A stretch of 64,000 nt of DNA from Gluconobacter sp. Gdi (lineage in GTDB: Bacteria > Pseudomonadota > Alphaproteobacteria > Acetobacterales > Acetobacteraceae), in contig NZ_BLJQ01000005.1 in the NCBI RefSeq assembly GCF_014132155.1, positions 62,001-126,000 on the forward strand, read 5' to 3'. The notes beneath the pieces were generated by a model, which saw only the letters and a program-made list of their open reading frames with translations, made no database searches and was not told the DNA's origin. The number at the start of each line of letters is the position of its first letter. Positions within the stretch are counted from its first letter, which is position 1. The position numbers were made by a program, and so were the translations under genes. Shown one piece after another: positions 1 through 8,716 of the stretch.

Positions 1-1347
1 AAGACAACCCACAACGTCACGAGCCTCTGCCAGTAAAGCCTCAAGATCCAGTCCGGGAATAGAACCATCCACTACCACGGGCACACCATCCATCAGGACA
101 TGACGTACAGTTGTGGCACCTGACACGACCGGAGCAATCAGTGGATCATGCAATCCAGCACATCTGGGTGCATCCAGACCATAAATAACCAGATCCGCCG
201 CTGCGCCGACCTCAACTCGGCCGACATCAGGAAGCCCCAGGATTTGCGCTCCCGCGGATGTTGACCAGCGCATAACATCCTCGGCCGTAACAGCATCAGC
301 ACCGTGAACTGCGCGATGAATCATCCACGCACAATGCATCTCTGCCCCCATGTCACAGGCTTCATTGGATGCTGCCCCATCAACTGCCAGCGATACGCGC
401 CCGCCCAGAGCGTCCAAGGCTGGTGCAGGCGCGATCCCTGAACCAAGGCGGCAGTTACTCTGAGGACAATGCGCCATACCGGTCCCGGTTTGGGCCATAA
501 GCGCTAGTTCGCTCTCATCAAGATGAACCAGATGCGCAAACCAGACGTCCTCTCCAACCCAACCATGCTCGGCAACAAACTGAAGGGGTCGCATTCCGTA
601 AGTTTCCAGACAGAACCGGACATAGTTCTCCGTTTCAGACAGATGCGAGTGTAGCGAAATACCCATACTTCGGGCAGCGATAGCCATTTCCCGAAGCTCG
701 TCCGGCGTGACGCCCCAGGTTGGTGTGTTAGGGGCCAGAGCAATTCGGCGTTTCGCGTTCGGGCCCGATTGATGATACCGGCCGACAAGCCCTTCGACAC
801 GTTTCATCATCACATCCAGCGTTTCCGTCGGGGCTGGAATAATATCGTCCGTATCAAATTTCCTGGCGCGCGTGGTGCCACCACGTGCCAGAACATAGCG
901 CAGACCCAGATCTTCAGCGGCTTCAAACAGAACGGCAGCCGGATCATATGCATACATATCTGCAAACAGATAATGATGATCAGCGACCGTCGTGCATCCT
1001 GACAAGAGCAGTTCCACCATTCCAACCCGGGCCGCCACATTGAGCGCCCGCTCATCTATGCGGTTCCAGTAAGTATTGGGCACAAGGCGAAGCCATGGCT
1101 CCAATGGCTTATTAATGGCCGTGGGAACCGCTTTGAGCACACTCTGAAAAAGGTGATGATGCGTGCTTATAAGCCCGGGAGTTGCAATTCCTCCCTTGGC
1201 GTTCAGAACCTTCTCTCCAGAGCCAGGTGCCAAACGACCGATTTCAGTGATCCTGCCGTCGCGAATGCGAATGTCACCGGTACGTCTAGCGGCATCGCCG
1301 CGTAGTCCAGTTAAAATTCCACCGATATTCTGTATCAGTAAGCTCAT
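1..1347 (-). CDS. 8-oxoguanine deaminase-like amidohydrolase (C-terminus cut by window edge)
   Basis: Metal-dependent hydrolase of the TrzA/AtzA/8-oxoguanine deaminase group, expected to deaminate or dechlorinate a purine- or triazine-like ring in the cytoplasm. Visible: an HxH metal site in STHHHLFQ (His63 and His65), a second metal His in HSHLSETE (near residue 233), the motif MAHCPQSNCRLGSG and the signature DGAASNE that is typical of this family. About 449 codons are present and the reading frame runs open off position 1, so the stop lies outside the window. The start ATG overlaps the stop of the upstream binding protein gene in an ATGA, so the two are translationally coupled. This suggests import and deamination of one substrate. 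The exact substrate cannot be read from sequence; the family assignment is solid. Confidence 0.88.
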   Translation of the reverse strand, partial: MSLLIQNIGGILTGLRGDAARRTGDIRIRDGRITEIGRLAPGSGEKVLNAKGGIATPGLISTHHHLFQSVLKAVPTAINKPLEPWLRLVPNTYWNRIDERALNVAARVGMVELLLSGCTTVADHHYLFADMYAYDPAAVLFEAAEDLGLRYVLARGGTTRARKFDTDDIIPAPTETLDVMMKRVEGLVGRYHQSGPNAKRRIALAPNTPTWGVTPDELREMAIAARSMGISLHSHLSETENYVRFCLETYGMRPLQFVAEHGWVGEDVWFAHLVHLDESELALMAQTGTGMAHCPQSNCRLGSGIAPAPALDALGGRVSLAVDGAASNEACDMGAEMHCAWMIHRAVHGADAVTAEDVMRWSTSAGAQILGLPDVGRVEVGAAADLVIYGLDAPRCAGLHDPLIAPVVSGATTVRHVLMDGVPVVVDGSIPGLDLEALLAEARDVVGCL

Positions 1348-2351
1348 GCTGGCATCACCCGGAGAGTATCCACAAACTCTGTGGTGAAGGCACTTTTCCA
1401 GTCAGCATCGGCTGGCAAAAGGTTTTGGCTGACCATAAAGTCCCGTGTGGCCTGCCACCGGGCAAGCGTCATCGCGCCAAGACCTCGCTCTTTGACATCT
1501 GGGGATGACAGAGCATCTGCTTTTTTCAGCCCCGCATAGCCGAAAGCCAAGTGCTCCAGCGTCATGTTGGGGTTAGCTTTGAGGATCAGAGCATTCCCCG
1601 GATTGGGATTTTGAAAATAATCCCGCCATCCCATCAAAGACGCTTTTACAAAGCTGCTTACCTTTTTTTTATCCGTCGCAACCATCTGCTGAGTGGTGAC
1701 CATAGGGGCGCCATAGGGCGGATAACCCAGATCCTTGAACAGGAAAAACTCGACCGGCATTCCTTTCTGTCTGGCATCCCACAGTTCGGAGGATGCATAA
1801 GCCTGAACGGCCATTTCCTGATCTAGAAAAAATGGCTAGAGATTGAAAGAATAAGGCCTCGCCTGCTCTTCCCTGTAACCAAAGCGATTTTTGAGCCATG
1901 GCCAGAACGTCGCATGGGAAGACGCTGCTATCAGAATTGGGTGGTCACGGAGCTGGCTGAGATCCTTGACGCCAGCATGAGTCATCAGGCCCTGCTGATC
2001 GTGCTGAAATGTACTGGCTACCGCAACAAGAGGAATTCCAGAGGCGACGGCGGAAAGAAGCTGGAAGTCGTAGCCAGTAATGAAATCTGCACGGCCGGCA
2101 GCCAGAAGCTGAGGAACATTCATTTGCGGGCTGGCAGCCTCTATCGTAACGTTCAGTCCTTCCTGTGCGTAATACCCCTTGGCTAGAGCTTGATAAAACC
2201 CACCAAACTCAGCTTGTGCATACCAGGATGTTATAAGCTTGACGGGCGTCCCCGCATTTTGCGCCCTACTGGTGAGCGGCATGGATAATTCGCCGAGACT
2301 TCCAGCCAACCCCAAAAGGGTTTGCCTGCGACTGAGAGACATCCTGGACAT
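1344..2351 (-). pseudogene. THI5/SsuA-type ABC substrate-binding protein with in-frame amber codon
   Basis: Periplasmic binding protein of the NMT1/THI5/SsuA family (aromatic-ring or sulfonate-like ligands). The frame is continuous from 2351 to 1344 except for one TAG at 1836-1838 (codon 172 of 336). The paralogue at 29761-30762 has NLQPFAFNPQMAMQAF where this gene reads NL-stop-PFFLDQEMAVQAY, so TAG stands where CAG (Gln) is expected; homology continues in the same frame afterwards. The N-terminus has a Tat-like SRRQTLLGLAG signal. A TTG at 2378 is an alternative start; the ATG at 2351 has GGAG ten bases upstream. Its partner ATPase and permease are not adjacent, so it may use the importer at 30.8-32.3 kb. 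Either a recent nonsense mutation, a sequencing error or amber readthrough. Confidence 0.85.
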
Positions 2352-2663
2352 ACGGAGCGTTCTCCATTCTTCATTCAATCATAGTTTATGAATCGAAATG
2401 GTTTTCATGAAAGTGCCTAATTTGAGAATATTGAAATGCTTTTATGAGAACGGCTTTTATAATTGACAGGCAAATGCCCACCATGTTTTGTGTTGAAAAC
2501 GAGTAGAAGCGGTCGAAGCCCTGTTACAGGCTTTGGGCATTGCTCCAACAGATCCGGATCACGGCTCTGGTTGGGGGCATTTGCCATGATTGATCGCTAT
2601 AGCCCCTCACCCTGCCGTAGTTCCGTCTCTGTTGTCTTCAATACGTTTATGGAGAAAACGAGT

Positions 2664-3686
2664 ATGGTCCCGACAGGTCTGAGCGAACTTGAAACCGAAC
2701 GCCATATTGGCGGAATGGGGACGAATATCGCCCGTCAAATTCCCAGGATCGATCTGTCCTCTTTTGAAGAGCGGAAATACCAGATTGCCGACGAACTTTG
2801 GTCTGCAGCCACGGAAATCGGTTTTTTTCAGGTTTATAATCACGGCATTCCGCAGAACGACATAGATCGAGCGTTTTCACTGGCAACAGCCTTCTTTGCC
2901 CTCCCTAAAGAGGCAAAGGCCCGCCTTCCCCTCAAACCTGGTACGAACGCCGGATGGGAGTTTCAGGAACAGGTGCGGCCCTCAACAGGTACACCTGACC
3001 ATAAAGAATCATTTCAGATCACCCTTCCCAGAATGGCGGCTCTATGGCCAACAGAGCATGACGCGCCGAACTTCAAGGAATTCCTGTCTCACTTCGAGCA
3101 CCAGAACTGGCTTCTGGGTATGAAGATCCTGTCCTGCTTTGCCATCAAACTCGGATTTGACGAAAAGTTCTTCACCGAACTGCACGACCCGTCCTCTTCT
3201 GACTACCAGTGCACCCTGCGTCTCATTCATTATATGAGCATGGAGAATGCTCTGCCGGAGGACTTCAAACGCTGGCGTGCAGGCGCCCATTCGGATTTTG
3301 ATTGCCTGACACTTCTTCATCAGCGAACAGGCGAAGGCGGCCTTCAGGTTTGCCCTGGGAAGGATGCAAAGAGCGGGGCATGGACCGACGTTGAACCCGT
3401 CTCAGGATATGTGACCTGCAATATTGGTGACATGCTGATGCGGTGGAGCGACGACAAGCTACTGTCCACGCTTCATCGTGTTCGCATGCCACAACCGGGC
3501 GAATATCTTGGTGAGCGTCTCTCCATCCCCTTTTTCTGCCAAGCCAATCGGGATGCAATCATTCAGGGGCCAGAGAAGAAATATGCTCCGATCTCGGCCC
3601 AGAACTATCTTCTGGAACGCCTGAAGGCTAATTTTGCGGCGACTGAATCGAAAGGCAGTACCACAGTAACTGGTGCTGCCCTTTAA
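2664..3686 (+). CDS. 2-oxoglutarate/Fe(II)-dependent oxygenase, isopenicillin N synthase-like
   Basis: Soluble non-haem iron oxygenase of the isopenicillin-N-synthase/ACC-oxidase fold. An N-terminal DIOX_N region (PRIDLSSFEE, GFFQVYNHGIP) precedes the catalytic jelly roll with the iron ligands HSD (His209, Asp211) and distal His271 (LHRVRMP), and the 2-oxoglutarate-binding RLS (Arg285-x-Ser287). 340 residues, a usual length. An upstream ATG at 2463 would add 67 residues without family similarity; 2664 has GGAG nine bases upstream and was preferred. It is transcribed divergently from the binding protein/deaminase pair and convergently with the MFS gene. Its substrate is unknown; family members hydroxylate, desaturate or demethylate small molecules. 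Demethylation would fit the one-carbon genes nearby, but that is inference. Confidence 0.85.
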   Translation: MVPTGLSELETERHIGGMGTNIARQIPRIDLSSFEERKYQIADELWSAATEIGFFQVYNHGIPQNDIDRAFSLATAFFALPKEAKARLPLKPGTNAGWEFQEQVRPSTGTPDHKESFQITLPRMAALWPTEHDAPNFKEFLSHFEHQNWLLGMKILSCFAIKLGFDEKFFTELHDPSSSDYQCTLRLIHYMSMENALPEDFKRWRAGAHSDFDCLTLLHQRTGEGGLQVCPGKDAKSGAWTDVEPVSGYVTCNIGDMLMRWSDDKLLSTLHRVRMPQPGEYLGERLSIPFFCQANRDAIIQGPEKKYAPISAQNYLLERLKANFAATESKGSTTVTGAAL

Positions 3687-3689
3687 AGA

Positions 3690-4871
3690 TCAAGCCAGCG
3701 CCTTACGTTGCCTGACCTGGAAAATTGTCAGGCAACCCATTCCCAGGGCGCAGAACGCAAACAGGGCATAACTGGTCCAGAGCGTTGTTGAGAAGTACAG
3801 GTAAGGCATCAGAACTGCCGAGACGGAAATAAACTGGCCGACCGTGCCTGCAACAACGCCACGGGTCTTCCTGTCTGTCGCAACCACCGGCAGCAAAGAC
3901 ATCCCTGCACCACTTAGGCCGCTATAGGCGAATGTCCAAAGAAATAGCCCGGCAGACGCGACCAGCATCGTGCTTCCCGGGAAAAGCAGCAGCCATTGAG
4001 CCAGCATGCCAATAGCCGCCATGATGCAGAACATCACCCGGGAACGACGCTCCGTTCCGACACACAGACTGACAATCAGCCCACCAGCCAGCATGACGAC
4101 AATCTTGATGATCGCGACTTCTGCGGCAGACGCAGCCAAACTCACATGGTGAACGCGCGCAAGGTAAGACGGCGCGATCAAACTGGTTCCATAAGCAATC
4201 CCATTCGGGAGCGTTACTGACAGCCCGAGAGCCGTGACCAGCCAAGGTGACAGTCGCTTGGCCGGACCGCTTTCAGTCAAGACAACCGGCGGCTCTTTCA
4301 AGCCAGCTAGTGTCAGAACACCAACAGCAAGAATAACAACCATCAGCGCCATATGGGCCGTGCAGGCTGCCTGCCAGCGTCCCCCATTCAAAAAAGGAAT
4401 GGCGAGCAGAAGACCGGCTGAATATCCGGCCGGGGCAAAAGTGGACCAAAATGCCAAAGCTTTGGAGCGACTTTTTTCCGGCAGATAGCGCATAAACAAC
4501 ACCGGAGAACCCGCTGTCGCAAACGCAAACCCACATCCACACAACATAAGCCCGATCCGTAGGCTCCACAACGTGGATGTTGATAGGAGAAGACTGTCAC
4601 CAATCAACGTAAGAACAATGGAAATTGGAAAGGCGCGCTTTACGCCAATACGGTCAACCACCATGCCGAACAGGAAGGATGTGAAGGCTGCGGGCACGGA
4701 AAAGAAGGACAAACTGGTGCCCACAGGTCCCGGAGAAACATGTCGAGCTTCCGCAATCGCACTGATAAACGGAACCACCAGTCCGACAACGGCCATGGAT
4801 ACTGCCGAATAAACGTAAATCACCAAAACAAGAAAGAGATGATAGCCTGATCTGTCGCTCGTGGTCTGCAT
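3690..4871 (-). CDS. MFS transporter
   Basis: Inner-membrane major facilitator carrier of 393 residues with about twelve hydrophobic segments. The loop between segments 2 and 3 carries the family motif in the form GMVVDRIGVKRAF, and the N-terminal half has PVGTSLSFFSVPAAFTS. The closest general pattern is the NarK/CynX/sugar-phosphate type of organic anion carrier, but substrate cannot be assigned. It ends three bases from the convergent oxygenase gene at 3686 and lies 57 bases downstream of the lipoprotein lipase on the same strand, so it may be the last gene of the folD-metF-lipase transcription unit. It could import the compound processed by that cluster. Confidence 0.85.
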   Translation of the reverse strand: MQTTSDRSGYHLFLVLVIYVYSAVSMAVVGLVVPFISAIAEARHVSPGPVGTSLSFFSVPAAFTSFLFGMVVDRIGVKRAFPISIVLTLIGDSLLLSTSTLWSLRIGLMLCGCGFAFATAGSPVLFMRYLPEKSRSKALAFWSTFAPAGYSAGLLLAIPFLNGGRWQAACTAHMALMVVILAVGVLTLAGLKEPPVVLTESGPAKRLSPWLVTALGLSVTLPNGIAYGTSLIAPSYLARVHHVSLAASAAEVAIIKIVVMLAGGLIVSLCVGTERRSRVMFCIMAAIGMLAQWLLLFPGSTMLVASAGLFLWTFAYSGLSGAGMSLLPVVATDRKTRGVVAGTVGQFISVSAVLMPYLYFSTTLWTSYALFAFCALGMGCLTIFQVRQRKALA

Positions 4872-4928
4872 AGTCTCATATCCTTGAAAAGGCCGGCCAC
4901 GGGTCCGGCTAAGGGCTATTCAGTCGAT

Positions 4929-6236
4929 TCAGTTATTCCATGGAACATTCGGAAGGGCTGCCTCTACAGGTCCGGGAGGCTTGATTGAAGCGCAGTTCTG
5001 CTGAGGCTTTTGGCCAGCCAGAAGTCTCTTCACAAAGGGAACGGAGTCCTTGAGAGACACATTGACTGCACCATTATGGGTCATGCCCGGATAGCGCTTC
5101 CAGAAGACATGCGTTCCTGCATCGCACATGGCTGCCACAGCGTTATACTGCCCGTTCACCCCGGCCTCATCATCGGCCAGACCTGTCCCGGCAAAAACGG
5201 GAAAGCTGATCTTCGCGTTCGGGATCGTGAATGCTGCATCATGGCCTGCTTCAAAAGCAGAAAGCTTCTCGTTGAACAGTGCACTACTCTGCACTTTTAA
5301 CTGATCCGCCTTGTCGAAAAGATCATGAAGGCACGCATGTCGGGCAATCTGGGACATGTGGTGCCCCGCGCTTGTCATGACCGTATGACTGTCTGTTTCG
5401 GGCTGTAAAGATTGATCAGAACCTTCGACCCGAAGCATGGCAAATGCGGAATCCATTTTGCTAGCATCTGTATAGACTTCGGGGATGGGAGCATGTCTGG
5501 CTCCGGGCGGCACAGCAAAGCCTGTCACGAGACCCGTTGCAACCACACCATGAATATTCAACTCAGCAGCATATGAGGGGGCCAGCCACGCTGCTCCCAG
5601 CGCTGCGCCAGAGCCTTGAGACTGCCCAACGAGCACAATCCAGTTCCGGATCTCGTCGGGAAAACCTTTGAGGGAAGCTCGTAGCCCGTCCAGAACACTG
5701 TACCCTTCGGGGCGATAAAACAGATATGGATGCGGTCCCGGTGTCCCTAAACCTTGATAATCGGTCGCGACAACAACAAACCCCTCAGACAGCCAACGTG
5801 AGAGGTAAGCCTTATCCCGGCTCGAATAGCCGCGCCATGATGGAGCGCAGACATCCGCAATTCCCGTTGTTCCATGTTCCCAGGCGACAACAGGCCATCC
5901 CCCGGCTGGCGGTTGACCTTTTGGGAAAAGGACCTGCCCTGAAACCGTTACGAGATCGCCTTTTTTCATCCCATTATTGGCAGAGTACAGGATCCTGACC
6001 CCATGACTGGCTCCTTGAGGGAGTTTGGTCGGATCCATTTCTTCATGCTGTATCAGCTGTCCCGGTATTGGCGGAGTAGCTGAAGTGGCCCTGTAAAAGG
6101 CACTCACGCCCCCGTCACCGTACCGGTCATCAACCGGGAGATTTGAAGAGGACGCATGCGGTGATGTTGAACACCCTCCAAGCCCCAATAGAAGCGCACC
6201 CGCCGCACATGTCAGGCCCGACAGTTTTTTTGTCAT
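4929..6236 (-). CDS. Secretory lipase-type alpha/beta hydrolase, lipoprotein
   Basis: Ester hydrolase of the LIP (secretory lipase) family, 435 residues. The start at 6236 is chosen because it overlaps the metF-like stop in an ATGA and opens a classical lipoprotein signal peptide, MTKKLSGLTCAAGALLL followed by the lipobox LGGC; a frame extension to 6275 has no signal sense. The nucleophile elbow is GQSQG (Ser206), with an oxyanion region VVAWEHGTTG and DYQGLGTPGPHPY typical of the family, acid candidate in GLADDEAG and the catalytic His in GMTHNGAV near the C-terminus. It should act in the periplasm or on the outer membrane. Tight coupling to folate one-carbon genes is unusual and hints at hydrolysis of an ester whose alcohol or acid part feeds C1 metabolism; that is inference. 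Confidence 0.85.
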   Translation of the reverse strand: MTKKLSGLTCAAGALLLGLGGCSTSPHASSSNLPVDDRYGDGGVSAFYRATSATPPIPGQLIQHEEMDPTKLPQGASHGVRILYSANNGMKKGDLVTVSGQVLFPKGQPPAGGWPVVAWEHGTTGIADVCAPSWRGYSSRDKAYLSRWLSEGFVVVATDYQGLGTPGPHPYLFYRPEGYSVLDGLRASLKGFPDEIRNWIVLVGQSQGSGAALGAAWLAPSYAAELNIHGVVATGLVTGFAVPPGARHAPIPEVYTDASKMDSAFAMLRVEGSDQSLQPETDSHTVMTSAGHHMSQIARHACLHDLFDKADQLKVQSSALFNEKLSAFEAGHDAAFTIPNAKISFPVFAGTGLADDEAGVNGQYNAVAAMCDAGTHVFWKRYPGMTHNGAVNVSLKDSVPFVKRLLAGQKPQQNCASIKPPGPVEAALPNVPWNN

Positions 6237-7102
6237 GAATGGTCTCCAGTGCTGAGAGAAAGTGTACGACGCCACTCCAGCGTGCGAGCAATCGCTCCAA
6301 ACGGGTAAAAGTGTAGTCCGCGGAAATTGGTGTTAGGTGTTTCGGCAACTTCTCGGGCAACGGCATCCACAAGAGGCAGCGGATTACACGGCATAAACCA
6401 GCGATGAAGTTTCCAACGTTGACGCTGCATGAAACGCAAAGATTGCCCAACACCACAGGCCAGACCATACCGCACCAACGTTTTTGGCGTTGTCAGCCCG
6501 TAAACTCCCAGGTTGATTGGCAGTGTAATGCCCTCTTCCCTTAGCCGTTTCTCCCAAGCAAGGACTGGAGCAGCATCAAAGCAGAACTGCGTTACGATCT
6601 GCATATTCAAACCCTGCGCCCGTGCAAGATCCTGTTTGCGGCGCATATACTCCAGCAATGTTGCCTCGGAGGCTTGCGGGTGCCCTTCAGGATGCCCCGC
6701 AACGTAGACAGTGCGAATGCCCGTGCGAACAGGGATCTCTGTTTCCAAAACCTGTACTGTATCCGCGAAGATGCCAGCAGGTTTCTCTGCTCCCCCTGCG
6801 ATCAGGAGCATCCGCGGAATATCCCGCTCACTCAACGCAGTGCAGATTTCCTGCAAATGGTCTTTATTGCGGATAGAGCGGACCGCTACATGAGGAACAG
6901 GTAGATAGCCACATAGTTTTAGCAGGTCACAGGCAGCCAAGACGTCTGCAAAGGGAACACCTGGAAGCCAGGTGACGAAAACCCTCGACCCACAGGCGAG
7001 ATCGGGCAGAACACCCGAAAGCTCCAGAATACGGGACGGCAGAAGCTCAATGGAGCTTTCCTTCATGAGCTCCGCACGCACTCGGCCGACCGATACAGTC
7101 AT
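6233..7102 (-). CDS. metF: Methylenetetrahydrofolate reductase-like protein (MetF family)
   Basis: Flavin-dependent TIM-barrel protein of the MetF family, interconverting 5,10-methylene- and 5-methyl-tetrahydrofolate. Seen: 289 residues, the N-terminal SSIELLPSR in which Glu19 matches the catalytic Glu of E. coli MetF (SFEFFPPR), VTWLPG in place of the VTYGA strand, and AGHPEGHP, a strong family signature. The flavin-proximal Arg-Gly-Asp of E. coli MetF is replaced (LLIAGGAEKP), so chemistry or direction may differ. It overlaps folD by four bases upstream and the lipase by four bases downstream. MetF-FolD pairs of this kind are known in C1-oxidation clusters such as chloromethane utilisation. 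It is probably an accessory copy rather than the biosynthetic MetF. Confidence 0.8.
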   Translation of the reverse strand: MTVSVGRVRAELMKESSIELLPSRILELSGVLPDLACGSRVFVTWLPGVPFADVLAACDLLKLCGYLPVPHVAVRSIRNKDHLQEICTALSERDIPRMLLIAGGAEKPAGIFADTVQVLETEIPVRTGIRTVYVAGHPEGHPQASEATLLEYMRRKQDLARAQGLNMQIVTQFCFDAAPVLAWEKRLREEGITLPINLGVYGLTTPKTLVRYGLACGVGQSLRFMQRQRWKLHRWFMPCNPLPLVDAVAREVAETPNTNFRGLHFYPFGAIARTLEWRRTLSLSTGDHS

Positions 7103-7953
7103 GCAGCAATCCTTTTTTCCGCGAGGTCCAGAACGGTTTTGAGAAGCATCATGCGTGTCATCACGCCAAAGCTTCGATCAGGCGGGGTCATCCAGCTCGC
7201 AATCTCAGCAACCGCAGGGTGAACATCGCCTTGCAAAGAGCCTTCGGGCCAGCTCATGCCAACATCAATGACCACCGCTCCGGCGCGAACCATATCAGGT
7301 GTCACAAGATGCGCTGAACCCGCTGCTGCTATAATGACATCGGAATTCCTAAGCACATCCTTAAAATTTCTACTCTTACGATGCAATGACGTAACGGTTG
7401 CATTCCTGCTCTTTCCAGAAAGCAAGAGTGTCGCCGGACCTCCGACAAGGCGCCCTCGCCCCAAAACAGAGACATTTGCCCCTTCCAGGACAAGGCCCGT
7501 CTGCTGCAACACTGCATCAATTCCCCTCACAGTGCAGGGAATAACAGACGGATCTGATGTCGTCAGAGACATCAAATTCACAGGGTGAAGACCATCAACA
7601 TCTTTCTCGGCGCTGATCGCCTGAAGAACCTGTCCCTCATTCAAATGTGCGGGCAAAGGAAGTTGAACCAAAATTCCGGTAATAGATGTGTCTCTATCAA
7701 GCCGCAGGATCTGGTCCAAAAGGTCAGCCTGCGTAACCGTTTCGGACAAAACAATCTTCTGGACTGCAATCCCAACCTTTTTGCAGTCCTCAATTTTGCG
7801 ACTGACGTATGTAGCGCTATGCGGGTCATCGCCGACCTCCACTAGCGCCAGACAGGGAATAATCCCCTTTCGCGTCAACGCTGCGGCCCTGCCCTTGCTC
7901 TCTTCTAGAAGTGTGAGGCCCAGGGCGTCCAGGTCAAAGAAACGAGCAGTCAC
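7099..7953 (-). CDS. folD: FolD-like methylene-THF dehydrogenase/cyclohydrolase, copy 1
   Basis: Bifunctional methylenetetrahydrofolate dehydrogenase/methenyl-THF cyclohydrolase, 284 residues. The catalytic set matches E. coli FolD with an offset of one: Tyr49 and Lys53 in YVSRK, Gln97 in VQLPLP, Asp120 in KDVDGLHP. The NAD(P) domain has VLGRGRLVGGPA, where the common form is GRSxxVGxPxA. The C-terminal PGGVGP motif that closes the folate site is replaced by PDRSFG, so substrate binding is probably altered. It begins the minus-strand run folD-metF-lipase(-MFS) with ATGA overlaps. A second folD lies at 9482 on the other strand with the opposite pattern of losses. Both are likely additional to a housekeeping folD elsewhere. 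Confidence 0.85.
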   Translation of the reverse strand: MTARFFDLDALGLTLLEESKGRAAALTRKGIIPCLALVEVGDDPHSATYVSRKIEDCKKVGIAVQKIVLSETVTQADLLDQILRLDRDTSITGILVQLPLPAHLNEGQVLQAISAEKDVDGLHPVNLMSLTTSDPSVIPCTVRGIDAVLQQTGLVLEGANVSVLGRGRLVGGPATLLLSGKSRNATVTSLHRKSRNFKDVLRNSDVIIAAAGSAHLVTPDMVRAGAVVIDVGMSWPEGSLQGDVHPAVAEIASWMTPPDRSFGVMTRMMLLKTVLDLAEKRIAA

Positions 7954-7981
7954 CGCATTTACTCCCCGGTTGGCAAAGGTC

Positions 7982-8563
7982 TCAGATGGCTTTCAGACGA
8001 CGAACGATTTTTTTCATAAACGTCCGACGGGCCTTCAACGTGGTGTTGTTCATATTGTAAAGCCCCAAGTAATCGACACTAACACGGCGGTTCATGACAG
8101 CCCGCAGAAAGCGTGTCCCATTCTTCCTTGGCGGATCACCAAGAACGAAAGCACGGTGCCTTGGGCAACCATAAGTGGTGACAGTCATGACCTTTTTGAT
8201 GTTTGTAAAACCGGGAGAAAGTTTTCCGTCTATCAGTTTGAAAGAGACGTCCGGCAGGAAAACCCGATCAAAATATCCCTTGAGAATGGCGGGCCAGCCA
8301 AAATTCCATACGGGATGACAGAGAATTAGCACATCCGTACTTTGAAGGCGCTTCACGTAATCTGCCACGCGATGCTGATTGATGGTGACATCATGGTATT
8401 CAATACGATCCTGTGGACTGAGTACAGGATCGAAATTTTCCCGATACAGGTCCAGAGCGTCGACTTCATGTCCTTCAGCTTCCAGCGTCTGCTTAACAAG
8501 CCTGAACAGCGCAGCATTGAAGCTATCTTCCAGAGGATGGGCAAAAATGACGTGGATTTTCAC
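7982..8563 (-). CDS. NAD(P)H:quinone oxidoreductase, flavodoxin-fold family
   Basis: Cytoplasmic flavodoxin-fold (Flavodoxin_2, NQO1/KefF/MdaB-type) FMN/FAD oxidoreductase of 193 residues. The N-terminal strand KIHVIFAHPLEDSFN, the second element HPVWNFGWPAILKGYFDRVF and the YGCPRH loop are typical of the family. It would transfer hydride from NAD(P)H to quinones or to nitro/azo-type acceptors. It is the first gene of the minus-strand run, 28 bases upstream of folD, and faces iclR across a 150-base region that holds a strong palindrome, so the pair is probably co-regulated. The exact acceptor is unknown. Confidence 0.82.
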   Translation of the reverse strand: MKIHVIFAHPLEDSFNAALFRLVKQTLEAEGHEVDALDLYRENFDPVLSPQDRIEYHDVTINQHRVADYVKRLQSTDVLILCHPVWNFGWPAILKGYFDRVFLPDVSFKLIDGKLSPGFTNIKKVMTVTTYGCPRHRAFVLGDPPRKNGTRFLRAVMNRRVSVDYLGLYNMNNTTLKARRTFMKKIVRRLKAI

Positions 8564-8594
8564 GCGGTGCTTCCTGTTTTTCTGGTTCTATTAA

Positions 8595-8634
8595 AAGAGT
8601 TTCGTTCGATATTCGAACTCTTGTTCGTTATAAT
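8595..8634. promoter_or_regulatory. Nested palindrome (candidate IclR operator) with TATAAT box
   Basis: Between the divergent quinone reductase and iclR genes lies AAGAGTT (8595-8601) matched by AACTCTT (8616-8622), and nested inside is TTCGA-TAT-TCGAA (8605-8617). A TATAAT box sits at 8629-8634, reading toward iclR. IclR-family regulators commonly bind such inverted repeats in the divergent region next to their own gene, so this is a good operator candidate for both directions. Confidence 0.6.
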
Positions 8635-8716
8635 TATTTTAGGCATAATCATTTTCAGCCTGCAATGATATTCGTAACGTCTACGCATAGTTTTTTGTCC
8701 AAGAACGGATTTGTCC

